In this document: piece by piece, positions 30,576 through 42,089 of the stretch
How positions within the stretch are numbered: position 1 is the first letter of the stretch
Layout: the number at the start of each line of letters is the position of its first letter
Source of the DNA: Symsagittifera roscoffensis
Lineage: Eukaryota; Xenacoelomorpha; Acoela; Convolutidae
Assembly (NCBI RefSeq): GCF_963678635.1
Contig: NC_087062.1
Coordinates: 11,822,670-11,886,669, forward strand
Length of the DNA: 64,000 bases
Direction of reading: 5' to 3'
Program-made: the position numbers and the translations under genes
Notes under the pieces: generated by a model
Database searches by the model: none
The model's input: only the letters and a program-made list of their open reading frames with translations
Told to the model about the DNA's origin: nothing

Positions 30576-32201
30576 AATCAAGGTCCCAGCTTCCTCAGAA
30601 CCAGTGATTGGCCCTTTCGACCAAATGTCGATGTGATTACAAAAATAAATTTAAAAGGTCCTATCGATGATGTCATCGATACTGCCACTAATTTTGTAAT
30701 CAATCCGTCAGTCCCTGAACCCGTCATTAAGTGGAAACGTTACAGCTCGTTTCTCAAATTATTGCGCGTAGTAGCATTCATCCTCCGATTAAATCCTAAA
30801 TTTAATCATTTCCGTGGAACATTCGCTAATATCTTTAAACCGTCTGAGATAGATAATTCTCAACGAATGTTGTGTCTTCTTTCTCAAAATCCCCTCAGAG
30901 TTCAAATTATTGAGTTCTCAGAAATATGTTAAGAATGTAAGCCCTATTGCAACTCTCTCCCTATTCATTGACCCCGATGGACTTCTTAGATCCATAGGAC
31001 GCATTAGTCGTCTCTCTGAACTCGAATTTAAAAATAAATATCCCATCATACTTGATGGCCGTCATCCATTAGTCAAATTGTTTGTGGCTCATCAACACAA
31101 CAAAGATGAGCATCAGTCAATTGACTACCTACGATCTGTCATCCAGATAGAATATGCAATCTTAAAATTAAGATCATTGCTCCGTAACATTGAACTTAAT
31201 TGTAAAAACTGCCGAAAGCGAAAGTTGAAAACCATCACCCCTTTCATGTCTGATCTGCCAATTGAGCGTCTTGGATACCGCCAAGCGCCCTTCAACAATT
31301 GCGGAGTCGATTACTTCGGACCCTTTCACGTAACAATCCGTAGGAGTTCGGAGAAACGTTGGGCGTTTTTGTTCACTTGTTTGACCACTAGAGCCATCCA
31401 TATTGAAGTCGTACCATCATTGGATTCAAGCTCCTGTGTCATGGGAGTAGAACGATTCATCGCTAGACGAGGAATTCCATCGAAAATTTGGTCCGATAAT
31501 GGTACAAACTTTGTCGGTGCAGAGAAAGAGCTTCTTCTGTGTACTCGAGCATGGAATGATCTTGCGCCCGCTCTCCTTGTCCACAAAGGCATCGAATGGA
31601 AGTATAACCCACCATCTTCACCACATCATGGTGGCTCTTGGGAACGTCTTGTACGTAGTTGCAAGAGAGTTTTCTACTCCATCCTCACACCCCGTAAATT
31701 AACCGATGAGGTACTCCAGGCCACATTTTGTCTGGTGGAACAGTCCCTCAATGCGCGTCCACTTACAGCGGTAAGCAGTGACCCGAATGAGATTGAGCTT
31801 TAACGCCAAATCACTTCTTGATAGGCCAGCGCTCAGTTAGTTTCCCGTCGATTGCGACGGACGAACATTTCGATCATTGAAAGCGTTATCTTCGCGCACA
31901 AGGATACGCTAACGCCATCTGGACTAGATGGCTACGCGAGTACGTTCCGACTCTCAACAAACGCCGTAAATGGCACACACCTACCGAACAAGAACTCAAA
32001 GCCGAAGATCTTGTTTGGATCGTCGAGGATAGTAGCCCGCGTGTTTACTACCCTCTCGCTCGCGTTAAAACGCTTAACTATGGCAAAAACGCTACCGCCC
32101 GTTCCGCACTCCTTAAAACCGCAACAGGAGATTTAACCCGACCTCTTGTTAAACTCGCCCCAGTTCTCGCTCCGTTGGGGCCCGAGGATGTTCAAGATTG
32201 A
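30576..32201 (+). CDS. pol: Integrase region of BEL/Pao Pol, in three frames, ending inside the 3' LTR
   Basis: Frames used: 30576-30932, about 30910-31803, and about 31850-32201. The zinc-binding part has H-x3-H residues (AHQHNKDEH) and CKNCRK. The catalytic core has CGVDYFGPF, WSDNGTNFVGAE and HHGGSWERL (D, D, E). The C-terminal part includes WTRWLREYVPTLNKR and a DLVWIVEDSSPRVYYPLARV segment typical of Pao integrases. The stop TGA at 32199-32201 lies 10 bp inside the 3' LTR (which starts at 32189), so the last codons of pol are LTR sequence. The two frameshifts inside this block are breaks. Confidence 0.88.
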
Positions 32202-32692
32202 AACTAAAATGAAAGCATATCAAGACCAGCTAGTCAAGCGGTAACGTACTTCACCTGAAACCGAAATGTCGCCGGTTCGAATCCCGGTCATTCCAAGTAT
32301 TTTACTACTAAAAAACTTGGAATACACTTGATTTGAACCGGATAAAAAATGTTCCTAAGTCAAACTTGTTTTTAAATGATGTTCTGGACATGAACTTAAT
32401 TAGACTTTGGCCAGAATTGACTTCTAACTTCTGGCAAGCGTGAAAATCCCCACTTATTGGCAAAAGTAGTGACAAAAAAGTCGATTTAGATTTCGATTTC
32501 GTTTAAAACTTGATAATTTTGTTCCGAAACAGATATTATTCCGTTGTTTCCTCTTATCGATTTTCGATAATTATTGAAGGAAAAAAATATATATATTGAA
32601 CAATCGTGTTCTCAATCGAGATACATACAGCCAATCTACAGACCGACGATATACTCGACCGACCCACCACAGAGCGAACACAGGTGGAAACA
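32189..32692 (+). repeat. 3' LTR of the BEL/Pao element
   Basis: 504 bp, TGTTCAAG...GGAAACA, near identical to 23644-24188 apart from the short (TA)n and scattered substitutions. It also carries the A-box-like (TAGTCAAGCGG) and B-box-like (GGTTCGAATCC) words. Confidence 0.93.
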
Positions 32693-32697
32693 CTCAA

Positions 32698-34730
32698 TGT
32701 TTTTCATCTTGTCCCTGATCTTTTCCGCTCGTCAGTCTCTCTGATGTTAAACGTACTGACTAAATTTGTCAATGCTCCGTAAAATTTTTCGATTGAGGTT
32801 AAAAAGCTTTCAGTTCTCGAATGTGATTTTGGAAACTTTTTAAGAGTTTCGTCTAATCGCTCTCAAAATTCTTCATGAGAATTAGCTAAAATTTTTCCTC
32901 GATGGTTTTTCTGAGCAAATACACTATTTATTTTGTCTTTTCTTCGTTGTTCCGCTTTTCTTTGGCGGCTTTTTATGTTTCCAACGCTTTCTTGTTCCTT
33001 GTATCCCGACTGGCTCTCTCTGAGTTGAGCTCACCTCCTGATTCCTGTTCCAAAATGGCAATCTGAGTTTTTGGGACTCCGGTACGCTAAGACTATCAAT
33101 TTTTCCAGATTCTTGCAACTTTTTCCAGCTGAATTTGGTCGCTCAATTGGGTCCAAGAACGTGGCAGCTCCATAGTGTGGTTCGACCTGAATTAAGGAAT
33201 TTTGCGGAAGTTCGATTCGTTTGACTGCGCCATAGAAAAAAAACTAAGATATTCTCAATATGTATGATCAACACTGTTTCTGAACCATTGCTTGCTACCA
33301 CAAGTGGTGCGTTGCTCAGTTTCCTTTTTGTGTGTAAAACTTTACGGTCTTTGAGTCTTGGAAAAACTTTAGCTGCAAAAACATGATTACTTGGGGAATC
33401 TTTTCCGGTCAGTTTAACATGCTTTTCGATTTGCAAGATATGAGCAGCATTGTGTTTTTTTGATTTTTGGGCAAGTAAAAACAGTTGAATTTTTTCTAAT
33501 CAAAAAAATTATTATTAGTTGTTTTTAGTGTATTTTTGATAAATGGTTGACAGTTTGAAGGGCTCTTCTTTCCAGTGCTATAATTCCGGCCTATTTTAAA
33601 ATCATAAGTTATTCTACGGTTTGCTTCGTAGTAGGGAGAATTTCTATGCAATCTTTCGTTGAGCGCTTGAAGGACCAATGTTGCACCGTAATGTACACAA
33701 AAAAACTTACTTGATCACCTGACATCGAATTGACAGTGTCTGAAGACGAGCGATAAAATGATTGATCATTCTAGGTCTATTACAGTTCAAGTTTTGTTCC
33801 AGTAGCGTTACTCAGTAGGAGGTTTAGGGCGTGCGTTTTGCCTCGGGTAGTCGACCCTCTGACCTTCCGGAATAACCCCAATATGGCACTAATTCAATAA
33901 AAGTACCTTTTGCAGACTGGCAAGGAAAATGTTCCTAACTCTTTTTTTGCCCACCTTATACTTCTTTTGAGGAAAAAGTGCTAAAAATATAATTCTGTGG
34001 TCAAAACTCTCACCGTCAAAGTTTTAGTTCAAATAGTGTTTTTCTCCTAATTTGAAAGAGCTCGAAAAATCTATTTAGCCAAGCTAGGATGAAAAATGAC
34101 AATCTTTTCCTCTTTCAAGGAAATCCTTGAGACCACACAAAAATTAAGACGCAAAAACACTGAGACGCAAAAACTACATTCGCTCAAGCTGAAAGAAAGC
34201 TGCAAAACGCTTAGTTTTTAGTCAGCTTTTGTCACTTGAAGAAGCAAATGTAAAAGCAACAAATTGTGTCGAAAACTTTCTAGTTTTGATTGCCAAAGGA
34301 AAAGTAACTTCAAAAATTTAAAAGTAGTAATCAGGTAAAATTCGTATCAGGGTGAAACTTCGAGTGTTCCGTCTTCAATCTAAGTTCTTTGAGTAGATTT
34401 TCAGCTTGTTTCAGCTGGTAGATTTCCCGTCCAATCTTTATTTGGGTATTTGATGAACCGATTTTGTAAGAGCAATGTACATGACCAATTTTGAACACGT
34501 CATTAAAAAAACTCAATCAAATAGAGTTAGTCAGCCACTTTGTAGACTTGGATGGAGCTCTTTCGACAACACAGAGTGACCAAACTTGGCAAAACATTCT
34601 GAATTGCAAGGAAATTGTGTAAAAATACTTTTTTTGAGTAGACTTTGGAAAATTTTGACAAAGAAAAAATTATCGGACTCTCAAAGTGTTTCTTTTTGGC
34701 TCTAAAAGAGCCTTTAGAAAACACTTAAGG
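32698..34730 (-). pseudogene. Duplicated unit C (right part), unrecognised gene remains
   Basis: Minus-strand blocks that read like exons: 34516-34331 (QAENLLKELRLKTEHSKFH), 33678-33496 (VLQALNERLHRNSPYYEANR), 33436-33143 (a hydrophobic VLIIHIENILVFFLW in a basic context) and 33118-32924 (PESQKLRLPFWNRNQEVSS, then a very basic tail). All have colinear, diverged counterparts in unit D and some in unit E. The order and spacing are kept, but I could not join the blocks through plausible splice sites. Protein family not recognised. Confidence 0.45.
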
Positions 34731-34929
34731 TTTTTTATCAGAAGCAATCAGATCTGCAGAAAAATTATTTAGTTTTGGTCGGAAAATTTTTGGCCAGAAA
34801 ACGTAATTTGAGAAAAACAATCTGAAGCATAATCTTTCTAACATGAGGCTTTTAAATTGCCGATGCAACACATATTCGGTCGCCGGCTATCAAATTGACA
34901 GGGACAAAGGCAAGCTTTTTCTATTAATT

Positions 34930-36960
34930 TTTTCAATTTTTTCGATGTTTTGGCTGGTTTTCTTCCAAAAGTAAACATTTACGTTAAATGAATTAAGAGT
35001 GTTACCGCTGGTCAAAAAACTTGCCTTACTTCTGAACTTTGGGTGGTTAAATCAGCCCTTTTCATCTCTAAGCGCCTGACTTAAAGCTTGTGATGGAATG
35101 ATGGTTGCCGACTTTGTGTCTAATCCACTCCTTGTCTTCTGTCTCTCCGATGTTACAGGTACTGGTTAAATCTTTCAACGCTCCCCAGAAATGCTCAAGT
35201 TTTTCTGTTTCCGTCTTAACAGTTTGTACCTTTCAAACGAGCTACGTTAAATAGCTGCAAAAATTCTTCGTGTGAAGTAGCTAAAATTTTCACTCGAGGT
35301 GTTTTATGCGCGAACGCGCTATTTCCTTTGTTTCCTAGTGCTAAAAACAGAATCAAGCGCAACTTTTGATAACTTGGCTTCGTGTCAACCCGTTAAGCTT
35401 TTTCTGTTCTTCATTGATCTGATTTTCGGTGGCTTTTTATGTTTTAATCTCGTTTTAGTTCCTTAAATTGCAACTGGCTCTCTGTGTGTCCAGCTCACTT
35501 TCTGGTTCGTCATGTTCCAAAATGGTAATCTGATTTTCTGAGACCTCCGGTCGGCTAAGTGAATCGATATCCAGATTCTTTTTTACAATTAATAAGAATT
35601 GAAGTTGGTCGCTCTATTATTGACAATTGAAGTAGGTCGCTCCATCAAGAATGTGGCAGCTCCATGGTGTGATTTGGCCAGAATGAAAGAATTTCGCCCA
35701 GGTTCGATTCGTTTGACTGCGCCATAGTAAAATATTAAGATGTTCCAACTAATATGTTCAAACTTTGTACAATTAAACTAAATATAAAACAATCAAGAAT
35801 CAAGTTGAATTAAAGTGTCTGTTCTAAAATGAACACAAACTGTGAAGGATTGACTTTTTTTTGTGAAGCATTTTTTATCGCAAAAGGCGCGAAGCTCAGC
35901 TTCGCCTATGTATGTAAAGTTTTAAATTCTACCATTATTGCAAAAGCTTTGGCTGCTTGAAAAGTGGTACATGATTAATTGGGGAATATTTTTATGGTAT
36001 TTTGTGTATGAATCATTGGGACAAAAAGTGCCCGGTCAGTTTTAAATTCTTTTCGACTTGTATTGTTTAATTAGCATAATGTCGTATTTTGATTTTTTTT
36101 GAGTAAGTAGAGTTAGTTGAATTTTCTTTTTCATCAAAAAATTTATTATTGATGATTGATATGATGTAATTATGGTAAATGATTTGCAGTTTGAAGAGCT
36201 TTTCAATCCAATTTGGATTTCCAGCTTGTTTTTTTCTCTAACAAAAATTATTTTAATGTTTGCTTTGCGGTAGAGAGGATTTCTGTGCAATCTTTCGCTG
36301 AGCACTTGAGTGACCAATTTTGCCTCGTAATGTACTCAAAAATACATTTTTGACCACCTGCCATCAAACCGACAATGTCTGAAGACAAGCTGTAAAATGA
36401 TTGATAGTTCTGTTTCTATTACGGGTCAAATTTTGTTCCAGTAGCGTTACTCAGTAGCAGGTTTAGGACGGGCTTTTCATTTCAGGTAGTTGACCCCCTC
36501 ATCTCCCGAAATGTCCATGATTTGGTATTAATGCAAGAAAATTACCTTTTGCTGCGTGACAATAAAAATTTTTCCAAAGACGTTTTTTGCCGAAGTCATG
36601 ATTCCCAGCAGAACCTTCAAAAATTTGGTTTGAAGGGGTCTTCATGCTGATTTGGGGAGCTGGAAAAATGGTTCGAAAAAAGTGAAAAAAGCTGCAAATG
36701 CCTAATTATGAAAATTTGAATGCTAACACTTGTGTCGAAGAAGTTCTAATATTGATCGCCAGAAGGAAGATTTTTTTTTTAAATATGGAAATAGTGATCA
36801 GACAAAGCTCGTATCAAGGTAACACTTTGAATGTTACGACTTCTTTTTAATTTCAATGGGTAGATTTCCACATTGTTTCACTTGGTAGATCTCCAATAGT
36901 TGTGCATTTGATGAACCAATTGCATGGAGCTCAGCCGAAAGTTCAGAAAAACCAAACTTG
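34930..36960 (-). pseudogene. Duplicated unit D, unrecognised gene remains
   Basis: Colinear with unit C. 34930-35115 matches 23430-23615. 35115-35740 matches 32698-33235, including the shared word TTCGATTCGTTTGACTGCGC. 36040-36320 matches 33480-33680 and encodes VTQVLSERLHRNPLYRKAN. 36355-36500 matches 33715-33860. Unit D has no retroelement at the point where unit C carries the BEL/Pao insertion. Stops interrupt most blocks. Confidence 0.45.
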
Positions 36961-37129
36961 GCAAAATTTTCTGAATCGCGAGGAATTTGTGTTTTGACCA
37001 AGTTTTTCAAAAAAATTTACCAGAAAAGGCTTATCGGAATCTCAAAATCATTCTATCTGGCTCCAAAAGAGCCTTTCGAAAACATTTAGGGCTGCGCTTT
37101 TTTGCACTAATTCATATTGAAATAAAGGG

Positions 37130-39640
37130 GGACCGTACTCTGAAAAAAATGATTTTTTGTTTAAAATCCTTAACGCCGCCAAAAATATCGTCATTTTAGT
37201 GTCATTTGAGAGAATTCGGAAAGTTATTTGGGCTAACCTAATAAAAATTGGATTATCTGCTCCTTCCTTGAAGAAATTCTAGATCGTTACTTGTGATACT
37301 ACACAAAAATTTAGGAAGCATAAATAACCTTGAGTTACAAAAACTACATTTTCTCAAGTGAAACAAAAACTGCAAAAACGTATAATTTTGGTTCATCTTT
37401 CACGAACTGCAGAAGCAAAAAAATAGAAGATGTTTCGAAATGATTCGCCAGAAAGAACGTCATTTTTAAAATTAGGAAAAATAATCAGTTAAAGCTCTTA
37501 CTAATTTAAAATTTTGATTGTTACGTTTTTCCTTCAATTTTATGGAAAGATTTCCAGTTTTTTCTTCTTTATCATATACCAGTCTACTGTTTGTTCCGTG
37601 GTAGGGATGAGTTTTGTGCAATCTTTCATGTTGCATTCGATGGAACGTAACATACACGACAGATTGCATAGGATTTTTTGAAGGGTTGGGGGATTGCGGT
37701 CAACTTTTTTGTTTATGTTTGGTAAGCCAACTTTACGCTTGCAATTAGCAAAGGTTAACTAACTGAAAAGAATCACTTGAATCATTTGTAATTTAAATCA
37801 TAATAACGTCAAACTTCTATGCGTTCCTTGCTAAGTTATCCTGGAGATAACAAATATGCCTGGGACGGCAAAGATCCTACGTTCAAATCTGGGCAGCGCC
37901 TGTTTTTTTTTTCAAACTCGAACTATTCTGTTTCAAACAAAATTTTCGGCTAGTTATGTATCTACTTATGTTGTCGGCCTACTTGTCACATCTCGGATCG
38001 TTTTTTTTTTGCTGCGCAATTTTTTTTATTGTTTCTCTCAGTGTTTGATGTACTCATACAATTTCTACTTTTACTTTTTTCACTTCGTATTGCCTTCTTT
38101 GTTTTTTTTGTTTCGCTGAAAAACTTTCTTGGTCCAAATTTTTTCAGCCTATTTTTATCAGCGCATGGCACAATTTTAGGTCGTTTCAAGGGAAAGACCA
38201 TTTTAATTCTCCCCTCCGCCCTTTTCAATTTGGTTGTATGTTTACCAATCGGTTTGTTGAATTTTTTTGTCATCGAAAATTAATTCCTTCAAAAAAGTCT
38301 GTGGGTTAACATTTGACCTGTATTAACTTTCTCAAAATTTACCGTTCTCAAGTCTGAGTTTTTGATTTCAATGATTGGAACAGTTTTGAAAAGCTCCCTG
38401 AATGAGCGACTACGCCCAAAATTTTTATGATTTAATTTTATGGCCCTCGGATGAGTCATATGTTTAATTTTTTGACCACTTCTTAAACTTGTTGAATATT
38501 CTCCAAACCACCCAGCCATATCTGAGATTTTGGGTTCAATTCACATAACGGGTTGAGGAAAACTATTTTGCTTACTTAGCGCAAATTTTTCTGAACCCGA
38601 AAGCTATGGTCCTCGGAAAAGTCAAAATGTTGATTTCTTGACTGTTTTCTGAATTGACTTTGACTACTCTCCCAATTGTGAGACTTTGGGTTTAATTGAA
38701 AATACAGGCTGCGTGATTTCATTCTGCATAAGTGGCTACTTCTACACATTTAAGGTGGCTACTTCCACACATTTAAATTTTTCACACAAAAATTTAAGGT
38801 TCTTGGAAGTGTCAAAATTTTGATTTATTGGCCGTTTTTTGAACTTTACTCGCTGTCAAATCTGATAACATAAGTTGAATTTCATCGCAAGTGATGACTT
38901 TTATGTTTCATTGCAAGTGATGCGAAGCTCCGCTTCGTCTCTGAGTGAATAATTGGAGCACTTCGAAAAATTTGAATGACTATACTTGGTTCAATTTCTG
39001 AGAAGTCAGCAATTTGGTGGAAAAATGTCATTTTGAGCATTTGCGGAACACTTTGACCAAAAAATGCTTTTCGGAGCCTTTAGAAAAAAGTTCGGGCTGT
39101 AATTATTATCAAAAACAATCAGAACTGCAGAAAAATAAATTTTTGTTTTGGCGAGAATTTTTTGACCAAAAAACCTAGATTGAACAAAGATTACTCGGGC
39201 ATTTTCATTTCGTCATGCGGCATTTAAACTGCTGAAACAATTATTAATTGATCACATGTCAACTAAATGACAGTATCGAAGACAAGCTAAGAATTGATTG
39301 ATAGTTCCGGGTCTATCACGGGGTCAAGTTTTGTTCCAGTAAATTTACCCAGTAAAGGACTTAGGCAGCTCTCCTCAGGCATTCGACCCACATCACCGCT
39401 CGAGGTGTTCCTCATTCGGTATTAATACAGAAAAATTACATTTTGCTGACCGACGAAAAAACTTTTGTCAAGACTTTTTTGCCCTGTTTATATCTGTAAT
39501 GAGGGAGAGGGAATAGTGCGGCAAAAAAATCATTTTTCTGGTCAAAACCCCAGCACCGCAGAAAGTTTGGTCAAAATAGGGTCTTCATCGTGATTTGGGA
39601 GAGCAAGAAAAATCAATAATCTGCACCTGCCTTAAATCTT
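37130..39640 (-). pseudogene. Duplicated unit E, more diverged
   Basis: 37669-37472 encodes MQHERLHKTHPYHGTNSRLV followed by NLSIKLKEKR, resembling the ERLHR block and the NLLKELR block of the other units, here close together. 39250-39420 matches 33715-33860 and 36355-36500. The rest (37670-39250) is AT-rich with a 26-bp direct repeat near 38725-38780 (GTGGCTACTTC.ACACATTTAA) and no gene that I recognise. Confidence 0.35.
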
Positions 39641-39686
39641 AAATTTGCCTCTGGTGGTAGCACACAATAAATTTTTTAACCAAACA

Positions 39687-39886
39687 NNNNNNNNNNNNNN
39701 NNNNNNNNNNNNNNNNNNNNNNNNNNNNNNNNNNNNNNNNNNNNNNNNNNNNNNNNNNNNNNNNNNNNNNNNNNNNNNNNNNNNNNNNNNNNNNNNNNNN
39801 NNNNNNNNNNNNNNNNNNNNNNNNNNNNNNNNNNNNNNNNNNNNNNNNNNNNNNNNNNNNNNNNNNNNNNNNNNNNNNNNNNNNNN
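39687..39886. other. Assembly gap of 200 N
   Basis: Exactly 200 unknown bases, probably an arbitrary-length scaffold gap. Sequences on both sides (39400-39640 and 39895-40265) resemble each other, so a collapsed or unresolved repeat is likely here. ORFs through the N run are meaningless. Confidence 0.99.
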
Positions 39887-40448
39887 CCCTCCATCTCAGG
39901 GATTCGACCCCCTGTCAACCCAAAGGGTCCCCATTTTGTACTATTTTGAGATATCCGTTTTTGGTGACGGACACAAAATTTATTCTAAAGGCGCCTCTGG
40001 CGCCAATATATACTGATTTTGAGGGGGGAGCGCGCGACAAAAAAAACGCAATTTGTTGGTAAAAATGTGCGCCTTTTTTGGCCTGTTTTTTGAAAATTTT
40101 GCCTGCGGCGCAGAAATTTCGGTCAAAACAGCGTCTTTTCAGTGCATCGAGAGAGCTCAGAAAATCAATTTGGTCGACCTAAAAAAGGTCGAGAAAATTT
40201 TCAATTTTTTTTTGAAATCCGAACCACACCCCCCCCCCCTCGAGAAAATCCTAGATCCGCCCCTGATACCAAGTGCTTTTTTCAAACTAATCAGAGCCAG
40301 TCTTAGTGTTGTTTTTCACAATTGATTATTTGCTAGTCAAAATAATGAAGGCGTTGACATGAAACTTGGAGTTAAAATAACTTGTCTTTCGTTTCATGAA
40401 AAAATAAATATCTTTCACTTTTCATTTCAGTCAGTTTGGTCTGTCAAA
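39887..40448. repeat. Remnant of a dispersed repeat
   Basis: 39895-40265 parallels 39400-39640 and, more weakly, 33940-34130 and 36590-36690, through words such as GGTCAAAA.AG.GTCTT and GAGAGCTCAGAAAATCAA. It ends in TCGAGAAAATCCTAGATCCG. No coding sequence seen. Confidence 0.5.
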
Positions 40449-40678
40449 TTACCACCAGAAGATCGTTTTTCTTGGCTTCGGTTCATCGTTTTCGTCGCTA
40501 AATTCTCCAACTTCAACTTCTATTTTCTTGTCGTTGCTGTTGTTTTTCTTTGTGTTCCTGTAGGGACACTGTCCGAAATTGTCTGTCCTCACGAATCTCC
40601 CACTGAAGTCGGACCCCTTGAACTCCAAGGCTCTCTGGATGAAATCTAGCAGAGCATTCTGCATGGTCGGCCTACGCG
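40449..40678 (-). CDS. Lipocalin, exon 3 (C-terminal)
   Basis: The acceptor TTGGTTTTCAG sits just above 40678. Joining to exon 2 in phase gives VQVLSRRPTMQNALLDFIQR. This is the typical C-terminal strand plus helix of an apolipoprotein-D-like lipocalin (ILSR-P motif, then the alpha-helix) followed by a Cys-containing end (FGQCPY). After that comes an unusual tail of about 33 residues that is Lys/Asn-rich, then Glu/Asp-rich (EVEVGEFSDENDEPKP), ending IFWW. The stop is at 40449-40451. Confidence 0.82.
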
Positions 40679-41055
40679 CTGAAAACCAACAAAACTTTAT
40701 CCTGAATGTTCCATTTTTTTTCCAAAATTACAATCAAACTGGAAAACTTTAAGTTTGCAATGACTATTGACAAAAAATGATAGACAACAGTAGAAATCTT
40801 AGCACTAAATCAGTGTCGATTTTCGAAAATTATATATCGCAGTGGAAGCGAAGCGGGGGGGGGGGGGGAGATTTGAGCCACCTGTACCCTAGAAGCATTC
40901 CATTTCAAAACTCTTTGACTTCTTGGTATTGTATGTTTGAGTACACTCGTTTTGGAAGCACTATCGGAAAATTAACAGGCAAAATTTAAAAAAAAAACAA
41001 TTTTCAGTTCCATCTCAACAAGGAGAACATTTATGGAGAGGAAATAGAAACTAAC

Positions 41056-41310
41056 AGAGAACTTGGACTCTCTCGACTCCTCCCGCCGCACACTCGTGCA
41101 ACACCGCATAGTCCTCGTAGTTAGTGGCGACCACGTTCATGCCCTCATAGGATGAAGGGTACAAATATGAAGCGTAGAGTCGCAGCACCCCAGATGTGTC
41201 GTATTTGGGGGTCAGGATGTCCACTGCGCAGTCAAGCACCCCCTCCGCGTTGACGAAGACAGACTCCCGTTTCATGTTTTGCGGAGCCGTTAAGCCCACA
41301 GGCATGTACC
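41056..41310 (-). CDS. Lipocalin, exon 2 (beta-barrel core)
   Basis: The acceptor GATTGTAG ends at 41311 and the donor GTTAGT starts at 41055. The exon encodes strands of the barrel (RESVFVNAEGVLDCAVDILT; RLYASYLYPSSYEGMNVVAT) and the lipocalin motif around NYEDYAVLHEC, where D-Y-A-V-L-x-x-C is the usual signature near the end of the barrel. The phase fits exons 1 and 3. If exon 2 were not spliced, translation would stop at 41051 just after VQVLC; the splice into exon 3 restores the expected lipocalin C-terminus. Confidence 0.85.
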
Positions 41311-41845
41311 CTACAATCAGGTGAGTCAACGATATCCAATAAAAATCACATGAATTTTCAAAAAACATGGTTGCTAGGAAAACCAAAACTTTTTTTAGAT
41401 GCATTTCGTTTGCAATAGGAGTTATGTGATGTGTGTGGGGCTGAGAAGGCACGAGCAACATTTTTTTAACCAAGGGAGGATACTTTAAATAACTTTTAAA
41501 AAACGCTTCGCCAGAACCAACACGCATTTCACTGCATGAGGAGAAAAATCAACGAAAGTGTTTTTTTTTTGGGTCGCTCAACCGGAAATTAAACAAAAAT
41601 TATTGAGCGTGCGCTTTAGTTTTTTTTTTTGCTTCAAATTGGAAAAACTATTAGCCAGGCATCGAGCATGAAAAATGGCCTCCCGAGACTGCTGTAAATT
41701 TATTTAGCTATTTAACTGTATTGTAACCTCAGAGACGAGTTTTTTTTATTAATTATTATCAGTTTGATAATTTGATAAAAATTATCTTGTTCAGGAGTTT
41801 GCTCATTAACAAAAAAGGAGTTTTCAGCTTTTTGAAACTACTCAC

Positions 41846-42089
41846 AGTTCCCTTCGCCGTTCTTGAACTCGGAGTACATGCAAGACTTCGTCTCTAACCG
41901 ATTATCCGCCAAGTTTTCCCTATAGTGTCCGATTTCATACCATCCCCCGGAGAGAAACTTCTCCTTATCGAAGTTCTCCATCACTTCTATCACTGGACAT
42001 TCGTAGAAGTTCATGCTCACTTCGTCCATTACGTCCTCGCGGAAGGCCATACATGCAGTGGCCATACACAGAAACAGAAGCCTTTTCAT
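41846..42089 (-). CDS. Lipocalin, exon 1 (signal peptide and first strand)
   Basis: The ATG at 42089 opens MKRLLFLCMATACMA, a signal peptide. Next come an acidic stretch and the first conserved lipocalin block, NFDKEKFLSGGWYEIGHYRE, which contains the invariant G-x-W at the start of strand A. The Cys residues in YECP and KSCMYSEF fit the disulphides of ApoD-like lipocalins. The donor GTGAGT starts at 41845. The three exons sum to 729 nt (242 residues), long for the family (about 160-190) because of the acidic tail. Function by family: an extracellular carrier of a small hydrophobic ligand. Introns are 535 and 377 bp. A weak TATA-like CTTTATAAC lies about 150 bp upstream. Confidence 0.88.

Larger units (their letters stand above)
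23644..32692 (+). mobile_element. BEL/Pao LTR retrotransposon, full length
   Basis: Two long direct repeats bound the element: 23644-24188 and 32189-32692, both starting TGTTCAAG and ending GGTGGAAACA. The 5-bp CTCAA occurs directly before the first (23639-23643) and directly after the second (32693-32697), a target-site duplication of the size usual for this group. The inside encodes Gag, protease, RT with YMDD, RNase H and integrase, all of Pao type. The coding region has several frameshifts and at least one stop, so this copy is dead as it stands, although its LTRs are very similar. Confidence 0.95.

Noticed and set aside
39645-40016. ORFs across the N gap
   Set aside because: Unknown bases; no information.
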